Assembly (NCBI RefSeq): GCF_000444875.1
Contig: NC_021985.1
Coordinates: 4,608,170-4,672,169, forward strand
Reading direction: 5' to 3'
From: Streptomyces collinus Tu 365
Lineage (GTDB): Bacteria; Actinomycetota; Actinomycetes; Streptomycetales; Streptomycetaceae
DNA length: 64,000 bases
In this document: in pieces, positions 52,960-61,406 of the stretch
How the letters are laid out: each line of letters begins with the position of its first letter
Position numbering within the stretch: position 1 is the stretch's first letter
The notes under the pieces: model-generated
What the model saw: only the letters and a program-made list of their open reading frames with translations
Databases searched by the model: none
Told to the model about the DNA's origin: nothing
Position numbers and translations under genes: made by a program

Positions 52960-53611
52960 CGCCACGCTGCACGACTCGACCCGTAACCCGGACGACTTCT
53001 CGGTCCAGATCGCGGACCAGGTCGAGAGCTTCCTGGTGGCCGTCACCGAGGTGGCCAAGGGCGACGAGCCCGGCTCGGCCGTCCCCTTCCTGCTGCTGGA
53101 GGTCTCCCAGCTGCTGCTGGCCGGCGGCCGGCTGGGCGCGCACGAGGACATGGTCCCCGACGAGCGCTACGAGCCCGACCCGGGACCCGAGGCGGACGTC
53201 GACCAGCTGCGCGAGAACCTGGCCCGCCTGCTGGAGCCGGTCGACGTGTACTCCGAGGTCTTCGACCCGTACGCGCCGCGCACGGCCCCCGTCCCGGCCC
53301 GGATCTCCGACGACCTCGCCGACGTCATCACCGACCTGCGCCACGGCATGGTCCACTACCGCGCGGGCCGCACCAGTGAGGCCCTGTGGTGGTGGCAGTT
53401 CTCCTACTTCTCCAACTGGGGCCCCACCGCCTCCGCCGTCCTGCGCGCCCTGCAGTCGGTCCTCATCCACGTCCGCCTCAACCAGCCGCTGGAAGAGCTC
53501 GACGGCCTCGACACCGACCAGGCGATGGGTGACGAGACCCTGGAGTTCGAGGCGGGCCAGGTCATGGCGGAGGAGATCGGCGGCCCGCTCGGGATGCGGC
53601 AGGGGAACTAG
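52952..53611 (+). CDS. DUF5063 family protein
   Basis: A 219-residue acidic, helical, soluble protein starting in the last codons of recR (MSDATLHDSTRNPDDFSVQIADQVESFLVAVTEVAKGDEPGSAVPFLLLEVSQLLLAGGRLGA). A conserved centre reads RHGMVHYRAGRTSEALWWWQFSYFSNWGPTASAVLRAL. The family is regularly found directly after recR in actinobacteria, but its function is unknown; co-translation suggests a link with recombination repair. Confidence 0.85.
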   Translation: MSDATLHDSTRNPDDFSVQIADQVESFLVAVTEVAKGDEPGSAVPFLLLEVSQLLLAGGRLGAHEDMVPDERYEPDPGPEADVDQLRENLARLLEPVDVYSEVFDPYAPRTAPVPARISDDLADVITDLRHGMVHYRAGRTSEALWWWQFSYFSNWGPTASAVLRALQSVLIHVRLNQPLEELDGLDTDQAMGDETLEFEAGQVMAEEIGGPLGMRQGN

Positions 53612-53771
53612 CGTTCCGCGGCTGTGACCCGGCGCACTTTCCGCGTGGGGTGCCGCGTGCTGGGCAGGTTCCGGTTCGAGCGTCCGGCGTCTCACCATGC
53701 GGGAGCAGGACGGTGGATTTCGGACGCTCGGTAAACTGAGCCGACACAAACGAACCGAGCGAGGAGCGCAC

Positions 53772-55043
53772 GTGGGCCTTGTCGTGCAGAAGTACGGAGG
53801 CTCCTCCGTAGCCGATGCCGAGGGCATCAAGCGCGTCGCCAAGCGGATCGTGGAAGCCAAGAAGAACGGCAACCAGGTGGTTGTCGTGGTCTCCGCGATG
53901 GGCGACACGACGGACGAGCTGATCGATCTCGCCGAGCAGGTGTCTCCGATGCCTGCGGGCCGGGAGTTCGACATGCTGCTGACCGCCGGAGAGCGCATCT
54001 CCATGGCGCTGCTGGCCATGGCGATCAAAAACCTGGGCCACGAGGCCCAGTCGTTCACCGGCAGCCAGGCAGGCGTCATCACCGACTCGGTCCACAACAA
54101 AGCCCGGATCATCGACGTCACGCCGGGCCGGATCCGGGAGTCGCTCGACCGGGGCAACATCGCCATCGTCGCCGGCTTCCAGGGCGTCAGCCAGGACAAG
54201 AAGGACATCACCACGCTGGGGCGCGGCGGGTCCGACACCACGGCCGTGGCGCTCGCCGCCGCGCTCGACGCCGAGGTCTGCGAGATCTACACCGACGTCG
54301 ACGGCGTGTTCACCGCCGACCCGCGTGTGGTGAAGAAGGCGAAGAAGATCGACTGGATCTCCTTCGAGGACATGCTGGAGCTCGCGGCCTCCGGCTCCAA
54401 GGTGCTGCTCCACCGCTGTGTGGAGTACGCCCGCCGCTACAACATCCCGATCCACGTCCGGTCCAGCTTCAGCGGACTTCAGGGCACGTGGGTCAGCAGT
54501 GAGCCGATTGGGGACCAGAAGGTGGAGCAGGCCATCATCTCCGGTGTCGCGCACGACACCTCCGAGGCCAAGATCACGGTCGTCGGCGTGCCGGACAAGC
54601 CGGGTGAGGCCGCCGCGATCTTCCGCGCCATCGCCGACGCCGAGATCAACATCGACATGGTCGTGCAGAACGTGTCCGCCGCCTCCACGGGCCTGACGGA
54701 CATCTCCTTCACGCTGCCCAAGACCGAGGGCCGCAAGGCCATCGACGCCCTGGAGAAGAGCCGCTCCGGCATCGGCTTCGACTCGCTGCGCTACGACGAC
54801 CAGATCGGCAAGATCTCGCTGGTCGGCGCGGGCATGAAGACCAACCCGGGCGTCACCGCGTCCTTCTTCGAGGCGCTGAGCGACGCCGGCGTGAACATCG
54901 AGCTGATCTCCACCTCCGAGATCCGCATCTCCGTCGTCACCCGCGCCGACGACGTGCCGGGTGCCGTGCGCGCCGTGCACACCGCCTTCGGACTCGACTC
55001 CGACTCCGACGAGGCCGTCGTCTACGGAGGCACGGGCCGGTAA
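53772..55043 (+). CDS. ask: Aspartate kinase (alpha/beta type)
   Basis: A 423-residue enzyme starting GLVVQKYGGSSVADAEGIKRVAKRI (KYGGSS is the catalytic signature), with GFQGVSQDKKDITTLGRGGSDTTAVALAAAL in the kinase domain. Two ACT domains follow (from about residue 265), which in this class bind lysine and threonine for concerted feedback inhibition. The GTG at 53772 has GAGGAG upstream; TAAACT at 53732 is a possible -10. It phosphorylates aspartate, the first step to Lys, Thr, Met and Ile, and overlaps asd by one base. Confidence 0.97.
   Translation: MGLVVQKYGGSSVADAEGIKRVAKRIVEAKKNGNQVVVVVSAMGDTTDELIDLAEQVSPMPAGREFDMLLTAGERISMALLAMAIKNLGHEAQSFTGSQAGVITDSVHNKARIIDVTPGRIRESLDRGNIAIVAGFQGVSQDKKDITTLGRGGSDTTAVALAAALDAEVCEIYTDVDGVFTADPRVVKKAKKIDWISFEDMLELAASGSKVLLHRCVEYARRYNIPIHVRSSFSGLQGTWVSSEPIGDQKVEQAIISGVAHDTSEAKITVVGVPDKPGEAAAIFRAIADAEINIDMVVQNVSAASTGLTDISFTLPKTEGRKAIDALEKSRSGIGFDSLRYDDQIGKISLVGAGMKTNPGVTASFFEALSDAGVNIELISTSEIRISVVTRADDVPGAVRAVHTAFGLDSDSDEAVVYGGTGR
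54522..55043 (+). CDS. Internal in-frame beta subunit of aspartate kinase
   Basis: An in-frame GTG (GTG GAG CAG GCC) at 54522 follows GGGGACCAGAAG, a reasonable ribosome binding site. The product (173 residues, MEQAIISGVAHDTSEAK onward) comprises the two ACT domains. Actinobacterial aspartokinases of this type are known to be made as alpha2-beta2 complexes from such an internal start, and the residue context matches the Corynebacterium case. Confidence 0.65.
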   Translation: MEQAIISGVAHDTSEAKITVVGVPDKPGEAAAIFRAIADAEINIDMVVQNVSAASTGLTDISFTLPKTEGRKAIDALEKSRSGIGFDSLRYDDQIGKISLVGAGMKTNPGVTASFFEALSDAGVNIELISTSEIRISVVTRADDVPGAVRAVHTAFGLDSDSDEAVVYGGTGR

Positions 55044-56125
55044 TGGCGCCGACCGGGAAGCCGACGCTCGCGGTCGTGGGTGCGACCGGGGCGGTCGGCG
55101 CGGTCATGCTCCAGATCCTGTCCCAGCGCGCGGACGTCTGGGGCGAGATCCGGTTGATCGCCTCCCCGCGTTCGGCCGGCCGCAAGCTGGCCGTGCGCGG
55201 GCAGGAGGTCGAGGTCGTGGCCCTGACGGAGGACGCCTTCGCCGGGGTCGACGTCGCCATGTTCGACGTGCCCGACGAGGTCGCCGCCGAGTGGGCGCCG
55301 GTCGCCGCCGCCCGCGGCGCCGTCGTGGTCGACAACTCGGGCGCCTTCCGGATGGACCCGGAGGTGCCGCTGGTCGTGCCCGAGGTCAATCCGCACGCGC
55401 TGCGCAACCGGCCGCGCGGCATCGTCGCCAACCCCAACTGCACCACCCTGTCGATGATCGTCGCCCTGGGCGCGCTCAACGCCGAGTTCGGGCTGCGCGA
55501 GCTGGTGGTGTCGTCGTACCAGGCGGTCAGCGGCGCGGGCCGGGCCGGCGTCGAGACGCTGCGGGCCCAGCTCTCCCTGGTCGCCGGGACCGAACTGGGC
55601 ACCAAGCCGGGTGACGTACGGCGGGCGGTCGGGGACGACACCGGGCCCTTCCCGGAGCCGGTCGCGCTGAACGTCGTCCCGTGGGCCGGCTCGCTCCGGG
55701 CGGACGGCTGGTCGTCGGAGGAGATGAAGGTGCGGGACGAGTCCCGCAAGATCCTCGGCCTGCCCGCCCTGCCGGTCGCCGTGACCTGTGTCCGGGTGCC
55801 GGTGGTCACCACGCACTCCCTCACCGTCCACGCCCGCTTCCAGGGCGAGGTCACCGTCGACGGGGCCCGCGAGATCCTCGCCACCGCCCCCGGCGTGGTC
55901 CTCTACGACGACCCGGGCGCCGGCGAGTTCCCCACCCCGGCGGACGTCGTGGGCACCGATCCGACCTGGGTCGGCCGGGTGCGGCGGGCGCTGGACGACC
56001 CGACCGCGCTCGAGCTCTTCGTGTGCGGCGACAACCTCCGCAAGGGCGCGGCGCTCAACACCGCGCAGATCGCCGAACTGGTGGCGGCGGAGATCACTGG
56101 TCACGGGGGTCCCGCCCGTCACTGA
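55043..56125 (+). CDS. asd: Aspartate-semialdehyde dehydrogenase
   Basis: A 360-residue enzyme. NADP-binding GATGAVGAVMLQIL near the N-terminus; nucleophile Cys133 in GIVANPNCTTLSMIVAL; SSYQAVSGAGRAGVE and CVRVPVVTTHSLTVHARF carry the substrate Arg/His residues. It reduces aspartyl phosphate to the semialdehyde. The ATG shares its A with the ask TAA stop, so ask and asd are tightly coupled. Confidence 0.97.
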   Translation: MAPTGKPTLAVVGATGAVGAVMLQILSQRADVWGEIRLIASPRSAGRKLAVRGQEVEVVALTEDAFAGVDVAMFDVPDEVAAEWAPVAAARGAVVVDNSGAFRMDPEVPLVVPEVNPHALRNRPRGIVANPNCTTLSMIVALGALNAEFGLRELVVSSYQAVSGAGRAGVETLRAQLSLVAGTELGTKPGDVRRAVGDDTGPFPEPVALNVVPWAGSLRADGWSSEEMKVRDESRKILGLPALPVAVTCVRVPVVTTHSLTVHARFQGEVTVDGAREILATAPGVVLYDDPGAGEFPTPADVVGTDPTWVGRVRRALDDPTALELFVCGDNLRKGAALNTAQIAELVAAEITGHGGPARH

Positions 56126-56458
56126 ATATTTGTAGGATTCAAGTAAGAGTGCGCCCGGGGCGTGGTCCAAACCACTTGTCCCCGGACCGCTCGGCGGCAC
56201 AGGATTTCCTCCCCGCCCCCCCGCAACCGCGCGGGGGGCGGGGAGCGTCTTTGCGGTCACCTTTGCGGTGCCGTGGGGCGCGTGGCACGCGGGGCGTGCG
56301 GGTCGTGGCGTGGGGACGCCGTGACCGGGCGTGGGGACGCCTGTTCAACGGGACAAGGGAAGAGCGGGGCGCATGACGGCACTTGAGGCACCGTCGGTTG
56401 TCGCACATGTGACGTCCGGCACGTACAACCCTCGCGGGGGTAGGCGTGTCCAACAGGC
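56126..56458. other. Intergenic region between asd and the sigma factor gene
   Basis: 333 bp without a supported gene. It holds the asd terminator (56209-56245) and the sigma factor promoter. AT-rich bases at 56124-56145 (GAATATTTGTAGGATTC) follow the asd stop. A pair of GTGGGGACGC(C) repeats is visible around 56310-56345. Confidence 0.6.
56209..56245 (+). terminator. asd terminator hairpin
   Basis: CTCCCCGCCCCCC / GGGGGGCGGGGAG, perfect 13-bp arms, 11-nt loop, followed by CGTCTTTG. Confidence 0.85.
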
Positions 56459-57139
56459 GTGGCAGAGGTACTCGAACTCACTGCGGCCCGCGGCACGGCA
56501 CTGCGGCCCCCTCGCGCGGCGCTCCGGCCGCGTGTCCCCGGCGGCATGCCGGTGATCGCGCCCATGCCCGCAGCGCGGCCCACCCGCATACCCAGTCAGC
56601 GTGACGGTTCCGACGACGTCGTGGCGACCGCGGACGGCGCGATCGCCGGCACGACCGTCGACCACCTCACGGAGACCTACCGGGCGCACTACCGGTCGCT
56701 GCTCGGCCTCGCCGCACTCCTCCTCGACGACACCGCCTCCTGCGAGGACGTCGTCCAGGAGGCGTTCATCCGCGTCCACTCGGCCCGCAAGCGCGTCCGC
56801 GACCCCGAGAAGACGCTCGCCTACCTCCGGCAGACGGTCGTCAACCTCTCCCGCTCCGCCCTGCGCCGCCGCATCCTCGGCCTCAAGCTGCTGTCCAAGC
56901 CCATGCCGGACATGGCGAGCGCGGAGGAGGGCGCCTACGACCAGCTGGAGCGCCGGGACCTCATCAAGGCGATGAAGAACCTGCAGCGCCGCCAGCGCGA
57001 GGTCCTCGTCCTGCGCTACTTCGCCGACATGACCGAGGCCCAGGTCGCCGAGACGCTCGGCATCTCGCTCGGCTCGGTCAAGGCGTACGGCTCGCGGGGC
57101 ATCGCCGCGCTCCGGGTCGCCATGGAGAAGACGACATGA
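56459..57139 (+). CDS. ECF sigma factor (SigE-70 like)
   Basis: A 226-residue sigma factor. Region 2 spans YRAHYRSLLGLAALLLDDTASCEDVVQEAFIRVH and the following RDPEKTLAYLRQTVVNLSRS; region 4 is LQRRQREVLVLRYFADMTEAQVAETLGISLGSVKAYGSRGIAAL. The N-terminal 60 residues are a variable Pro/Arg-rich extension, and several starts are possible (GTG 56459 or ATG 56546). It is translationally coupled to a membrane protein that probably acts as its anti-sigma factor. Confidence 0.93.
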   Translation: MAEVLELTAARGTALRPPRAALRPRVPGGMPVIAPMPAARPTRIPSQRDGSDDVVATADGAIAGTTVDHLTETYRAHYRSLLGLAALLLDDTASCEDVVQEAFIRVHSARKRVRDPEKTLAYLRQTVVNLSRSALRRRILGLKLLSKPMPDMASAEEGAYDQLERRDLIKAMKNLQRRQREVLVLRYFADMTEAQVAETLGISLGSVKAYGSRGIAALRVAMEKTT

Positions 57140-58389
57140 CGAAGCGAACCGGCGGGGGCGATCCCGGCGAGCGCCGTCCCCAGGAGCGCCACGGGCCGGA
57201 CCCCGGCCACGAGCCGGAGCAAGGCCACGAGCCGGAGCACGGCCACGAACCGAAGCACGAGCAAGAGCACACGCAATCGCACGCTGGGAACGGAACTGTG
57301 AACCACGGCCCCGACGAAAAGGGCCCCGAGAGGCCCGGCCCGGGCCCCGACGGACTCGCCCCGGACGAGCCGGCCTCCGACGAGCTGGACCTGCGCCGGA
57401 TGCTCCAGTCCGCGGTCGACGACATCGAACCGCGCACCGGCACCCTCGACCACCTGCGCCGCGCCGTGCCCGCACGACGGGCCCGCAAGCGCCAGGCCGC
57501 CGTCGGCATGGCGGCCGCCGCGCTCTTCATCGGCACCGCGGTCCCCGCCCTGATCCACGTCTCCGACTCGGGCGGCACCGACACCAACACCGCCATGGCC
57601 GGGCAGAGCTCCGAGGCCCAGGGCGGCGCCACCCAGGGCAAGGACCCGGACGGCGGCTCCGCCGGCGCCGGCGGCACGCCCGGGAAGACCGCCGGTCCGG
57701 GCCGCAGCAGCGGCAAGCCCGGCAAGCAGGGCAGCACCGGTGACAACGGCACCGGCTCCACCAGCGGCGCCAACCCCTCCGCCAGCGCGGCCGCGGACGC
57801 CCCGCCGTGCACGGCGGCCCAGCTCGGCTCGGCCGGCCAGAGCGTCGGCGCGCCGGACTCCGCCGGCGTCGTCTACGGCACCTTCCGCCTCACCAACACC
57901 TCCGCCACCGCCTGCACCGTCGGCGGACCGGGCACGGTCGGCGTCACCGCACAGGGCGCCGCCGACCCGGCCAGGATCGGCAGCGCCCGGCACGTGTCCG
58001 GGGACCCGGCCGCCGGTCTGCCCGACCCGTCCGTCGAGGTGGCCACGCTGGTGCTGCAGCCGGGCTCGGCCTACGAGGAGAAGTTCGCCTTCGTGCCCGC
58101 CGAGACCTGCCCCACCACCGGTGGCACCACCGACGGCGGCTCGGACACCGGCGGCCCCTCGCCCGACCCCAGCCCCACCCCGGACGCCGGTGCGGCCGGC
58201 TCCGGCGGGGGCACCGACACCACCGGCACGACCGGTGTCACCACCCAGCTCGTCACCGAGGACGGCGGCCCGGCCGACGGCAGCGTCCTCGTCACCCACA
58301 CCGCACAGGCGGGCACCACGGTGTCCGCGACGGTCGGCGACGCGTGCGCGGGGACGGTCTACTACACCGGGGTGCTCCCCGGGGCGTAG
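57136..58389 (+). CDS. Membrane partner of the ECF sigma factor, with DUF4232-like external domain
   Basis: A 417-residue protein starting in an ATGA overlap with the sigma gene. Residues 20-48 are a His/Glu-rich repeat (units GHEPEH, GHEPKH); LDLRRMLQSAVDDIEPRTGTLDHLRRAVPARRARKRQ precedes one membrane helix (AAVGMAAAALFIGTAVPALI, about 118-137). A Gly/Ser-rich stalk leads to an external domain with paired Cys (CTAAQLG ... ACTVGGPG ... ETCPTTGG), like DUF4232. Context makes it a probable anti-sigma factor, but no zinc anti-sigma motif (HxxxCxxC) is present. Confidence 0.75.
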   Translation: MTKRTGGGDPGERRPQERHGPDPGHEPEQGHEPEHGHEPKHEQEHTQSHAGNGTVNHGPDEKGPERPGPGPDGLAPDEPASDELDLRRMLQSAVDDIEPRTGTLDHLRRAVPARRARKRQAAVGMAAAALFIGTAVPALIHVSDSGGTDTNTAMAGQSSEAQGGATQGKDPDGGSAGAGGTPGKTAGPGRSSGKPGKQGSTGDNGTGSTSGANPSASAAADAPPCTAAQLGSAGQSVGAPDSAGVVYGTFRLTNTSATACTVGGPGTVGVTAQGAADPARIGSARHVSGDPAAGLPDPSVEVATLVLQPGSAYEEKFAFVPAETCPTTGGTTDGGSDTGGPSPDPSPTPDAGAAGSGGGTDTTGTTGVTTQLVTEDGGPADGSVLVTHTAQAGTTVSATVGDACAGTVYYTGVLPGA

Positions 58390-58576
58390 ACCCGGGCGGA
58401 CGGCCGCGCACCGGGCGACCGCGGCGGGGACGCCGCCGGTTGTCGAGCGCGGCCGTCACGGGTGCCGTCGGTCGCGGGCTGCGGCCGGGGCGGGGCGGAG
58501 CTCGTCGTCCTCGGACGGTGGCTGAAGCGGGGCCGTCGGCGCCGGACCGTGGTCGTGACGAGGGCGGCGCCGGCTC

Positions 58577-59386
58577 TCAGACCGTGGTCGGGGCGGAGGC
58601 GTCGTCCTGCTCGGGCTCCTGGTGCGGCTCCGGCACCAGGCCGAGCGCCGCGTCCCGCTGGAACTCCACCTCGCGGCGCAGCAGCCGGAACCACATGAAC
58701 ACCACGAAGCCCGCGAAGACGAACCACTCACCGGTGTAGCCGAGGTTCTGGAACGCCTTCAGGTCCAGGCCGGTGCCGTCCGGCGCGGTCGCGGGCACGG
58801 CCTTCATCCCGGTGTCGGCCCGGTCGAGGGTGACCCAGGCGTCGTACAGCCGGTACGGCACCAGGTTCACCAGCGAGGCCGAGCTGATCACCCCGGTCTG
58901 CCCGGCGGGCAGACCGCCCTGGGCCGGGACCCCGTTGTCCCCCGGCGTCTCGGACGCCTGGAGCGCGCCGGTGACCGTGACCTCGCCGGCCGGCGGCGCG
59001 GGCGCCTTCGCCGGGTCCGCCTCGCCGGGCAGCCAGCCCCGCACCACGGGCAGCGCACGGCCCGAGTCGGTGCGCAGCAGTGTCAGCACGTAGAAGCCGG
59101 CCCTGCCGTCCAGCTCCCGGCCCGGCACGAGGAGCTGCCGGCCGTACCGGCCGCTCGCCGTGACCCGCCGCCCGGAGGTGCTCTTGTCCACGGGCAGCAT
59201 CCGGGCCAGCGGCCGGGCCTGCTCCCGCCCGTCGGAGGCGGCCTGCGCGGTCGAGGCGCGGTGTTCCTGCACCCGCCCCTCGAACCGGCTCAGCTGCCAG
59301 GACCCCATGAAGACGCAGAACGGGATGGCGAGCAGCACGAAGACGTTGATGCCCCACCAGCGGGGTGTCAGCAGAAACCGGTACAC
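58577..59386 (-). CDS. SURF1 family cytochrome oxidase biogenesis protein
   Basis: A 269-residue protein with two membrane helices, one at each end (WWGINVFVLLAIPFCVFMGSWQLSRF and GEWFVFAGFVVFMWFRLLRR), enclosing an external domain (GRYGRQLLVPGRELDGRAGFYVLTLLRTDSGRALPVVRGWLP), the SURF1 layout. Helps insert haem or assemble cytochrome c oxidase. Start GTG at 59386. It is divergent from the S9 peptidase gene. The cytoplasmic tail is acidic and Pro-rich. Confidence 0.9.
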   Translation of the reverse strand: MYRFLLTPRWWGINVFVLLAIPFCVFMGSWQLSRFEGRVQEHRASTAQAASDGREQARPLARMLPVDKSTSGRRVTASGRYGRQLLVPGRELDGRAGFYVLTLLRTDSGRALPVVRGWLPGEADPAKAPAPPAGEVTVTGALQASETPGDNGVPAQGGLPAGQTGVISSASLVNLVPYRLYDAWVTLDRADTGMKAVPATAPDGTGLDLKAFQNLGYTGEWFVFAGFVVFMWFRLLRREVEFQRDAALGLVPEPHQEPEQDDASAPTTV

Positions 59387-59481
59387 GCCCTCAACGGTAC
59401 GGCGCCCCCGGCGGTGGCTCGGCCCGGGGTCGGTCCTCGGCGGGGCGGGTTCCCGGTGGTCCCCGGGGCCGGGACAGGAAG

Positions 59482-59490
59482 TTATCCACA
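59482..59490 (+). promoter_or_regulatory. Single DnaA-box-like sequence
   Basis: TTATCCACA matches the DnaA box consensus TTATNCACA; it lies alone, 53 bp before the S9 peptidase start. A single box may titrate DnaA or affect that promoter, or be chance. Confidence 0.3.
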
Positions 59491-59542
59491 GGCTGGGTGC
59501 AGGTGGCAGCGGATTGTCGGCGGGGCCAGGCAGTATGGGCGC

Positions 59543-61369
59543 ATGACTGGGGCCAAGAGTGAGAGCAGGACGCCGGACACACCGGACATGCCGGACTGGG
59601 AGAAGCGCTTCCGGGCGCCGCGGGTCTCGCTGCCCGACTGGGCGGAGGACGCGCCGGACCGCTCCCTGTTCGTGTCGAACGCGACGGGCACGTACGAGCT
59701 GTACGCCTGGGACCGGGCGACGGGCGGGCAGCGCCGCGCGACCGACCGGCCGAACGGCACGACGGACGGCGTGCTCTCCCCGGACGGCGAGTGGATCTGG
59801 TGGTTCGACGACAAGGACGGTGACGAGTTCGGCGTCTGGCGCCGGCAGCCCTTCGGCGGCGGCCCGGACGAGACGGCCGTGCCCGGCCTCGAACCCTCCT
59901 ACCCGGCGGGCCTGGCCCTCGCCCGCGACGGCCGGACCGCGGTCGTCGGCCGCTCCACCGACGACGAGGGCACCACGATCCACCTGGCCCGCGAAGGCGC
60001 CGACCCGGTCGTGATCTACCGGCACCGCGAGTCGGCGGGCGTCGGCGACCTCTCGCACGACGGCTCCCTGATCGCCGTCGAGCACACCGAGCACGGCGAC
60101 GCCATGCACGCGGCCCTGCGCGTGCTGCGCCCGGACGGCACGACGGTCGCCGAGCTGGACGACACCAAGGACGGCACCGAGGAACTGGGCCTCGAGGTCC
60201 TGGGCTTCGCCCCGGTGGACGGCGACACCCGCCTGCTCATCGGCCACCAGCGCCGGGGCCGCTGGGAGCCGCTGGTGTGGGACGTGGCGAGCGGCGAGCA
60301 GACCGACCTCGTCCTCGACCTGCCCGGCGACGTCAGCGCGGAGTGGTACCCGGACGGCAGCGGCCTGCTCGTCGCCCACAGCCACGAGGCCCGCAGTGAA
60401 CTGTTCCGGTACGACCTGGCCGGGCGCGTCCTGACCCGCATCCCCACCCCGACCGGCACGGTCTCCGGGGCCACCGCCCGCCCCGACGGCAGCGTCGAGT
60501 ACCTGTGGTCGTCGGCCGCCGAGCCGCCCGTGGTCCGCTCCACCGCCGGCGGGGTCGTGCTGGACCCGCCCGGCCTGAAGTGCCCGCCCTCGGTGGCGGT
60601 CGAGGACGCCTGGGTGGAGGGCCCCGGCGGCCGCGTCCACGCCCTCGTGCAGAGGCCCGCCGGGGCCACCGGCCCGCTGCCCACCGTCTTCGACCTGCAC
60701 GGCGGACCCACCTGGCACGACAGCGACTCCTTCGCCGCGGGCCCGGCCGCCTGGGTCGACCAGGGGTACGCGGTGATCCGCATCAACTACCGCGGCTCCA
60801 CCGGTTACGGCCGGGCCTGGACCGACGCCCTCAAGCACCGGGTGGGCCTGATCGAGCTGGAGGACGTGGCCGCGGTCCGCGACTGGGCCGTCTCCTCCGG
60901 TCTCGCCGACCCCACCCGGCTGGTCCTCACCGGCGGCTCCTGGGGCGGCTACCTCACCCTCCTCGGCATCGGCACCCAGCCGGAGGCGTGGGCGGTGGGC
61001 ATCGCGGTCGTGCCGGTCGCGGACTACGTCACCGCGTACCACGACGAGATGGAGGCCCTGAAGGCCATGGACCGCACCCTGCTGGGCGGTACCCCGGAGG
61101 AGGTCCCCGAGCGCTTCGAGGCGTCCTCCCCGCTCACCTACGTCGACCAGGTGAAGGCCCCGGTGTACATCTCGGCGGGCGTCAACGACCCCCGCTGCCC
61201 GATCCGCCAGATCGACAACTACGTCAAGCGCCTGGAGGCCCGCGGCGCGACTCACGAGGTCTACCGCTACGACGCGGGCCACGGCTCCCTGGTGGTCGAC
61301 GAACGCATCAAGCAGGTCCGCCTGGAAATGGAGTTCGCGCACCGGCACCTGACCGGTCTGGGCGAGTAG
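59543..61369 (+). CDS. S9 family prolyl oligopeptidase-type peptidase
   Basis: A 608-residue cytoplasmic serine peptidase. Residues 40-350 form a beta-propeller (repeated DG-x-WI, SPDGEWIWWFDD); residues 355-608 are the alpha/beta hydrolase domain with LHGGPTWHD, nucleophile Ser466 in LTGGSWGGYLTLLG, an Asp in GVNDPRCP and His580 in YDAGHGSLV. Acyl-peptide hydrolase or dipeptidyl-peptidase activity is likely. It converges with the TrkA-type gene. Confidence 0.92.
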   Translation: MTGAKSESRTPDTPDMPDWEKRFRAPRVSLPDWAEDAPDRSLFVSNATGTYELYAWDRATGGQRRATDRPNGTTDGVLSPDGEWIWWFDDKDGDEFGVWRRQPFGGGPDETAVPGLEPSYPAGLALARDGRTAVVGRSTDDEGTTIHLAREGADPVVIYRHRESAGVGDLSHDGSLIAVEHTEHGDAMHAALRVLRPDGTTVAELDDTKDGTEELGLEVLGFAPVDGDTRLLIGHQRRGRWEPLVWDVASGEQTDLVLDLPGDVSAEWYPDGSGLLVAHSHEARSELFRYDLAGRVLTRIPTPTGTVSGATARPDGSVEYLWSSAAEPPVVRSTAGGVVLDPPGLKCPPSVAVEDAWVEGPGGRVHALVQRPAGATGPLPTVFDLHGGPTWHDSDSFAAGPAAWVDQGYAVIRINYRGSTGYGRAWTDALKHRVGLIELEDVAAVRDWAVSSGLADPTRLVLTGGSWGGYLTLLGIGTQPEAWAVGIAVVPVADYVTAYHDEMEALKAMDRTLLGGTPEEVPERFEASSPLTYVDQVKAPVYISAGVNDPRCPIRQIDNYVKRLEARGATHEVYRYDAGHGSLVVDERIKQVRLEMEFAHRHLTGLGE

Positions 61370-61406
61370 GGCGGTCCTGGGCGGCCCGGGGGCACCGTTC
61401 CCCGGG

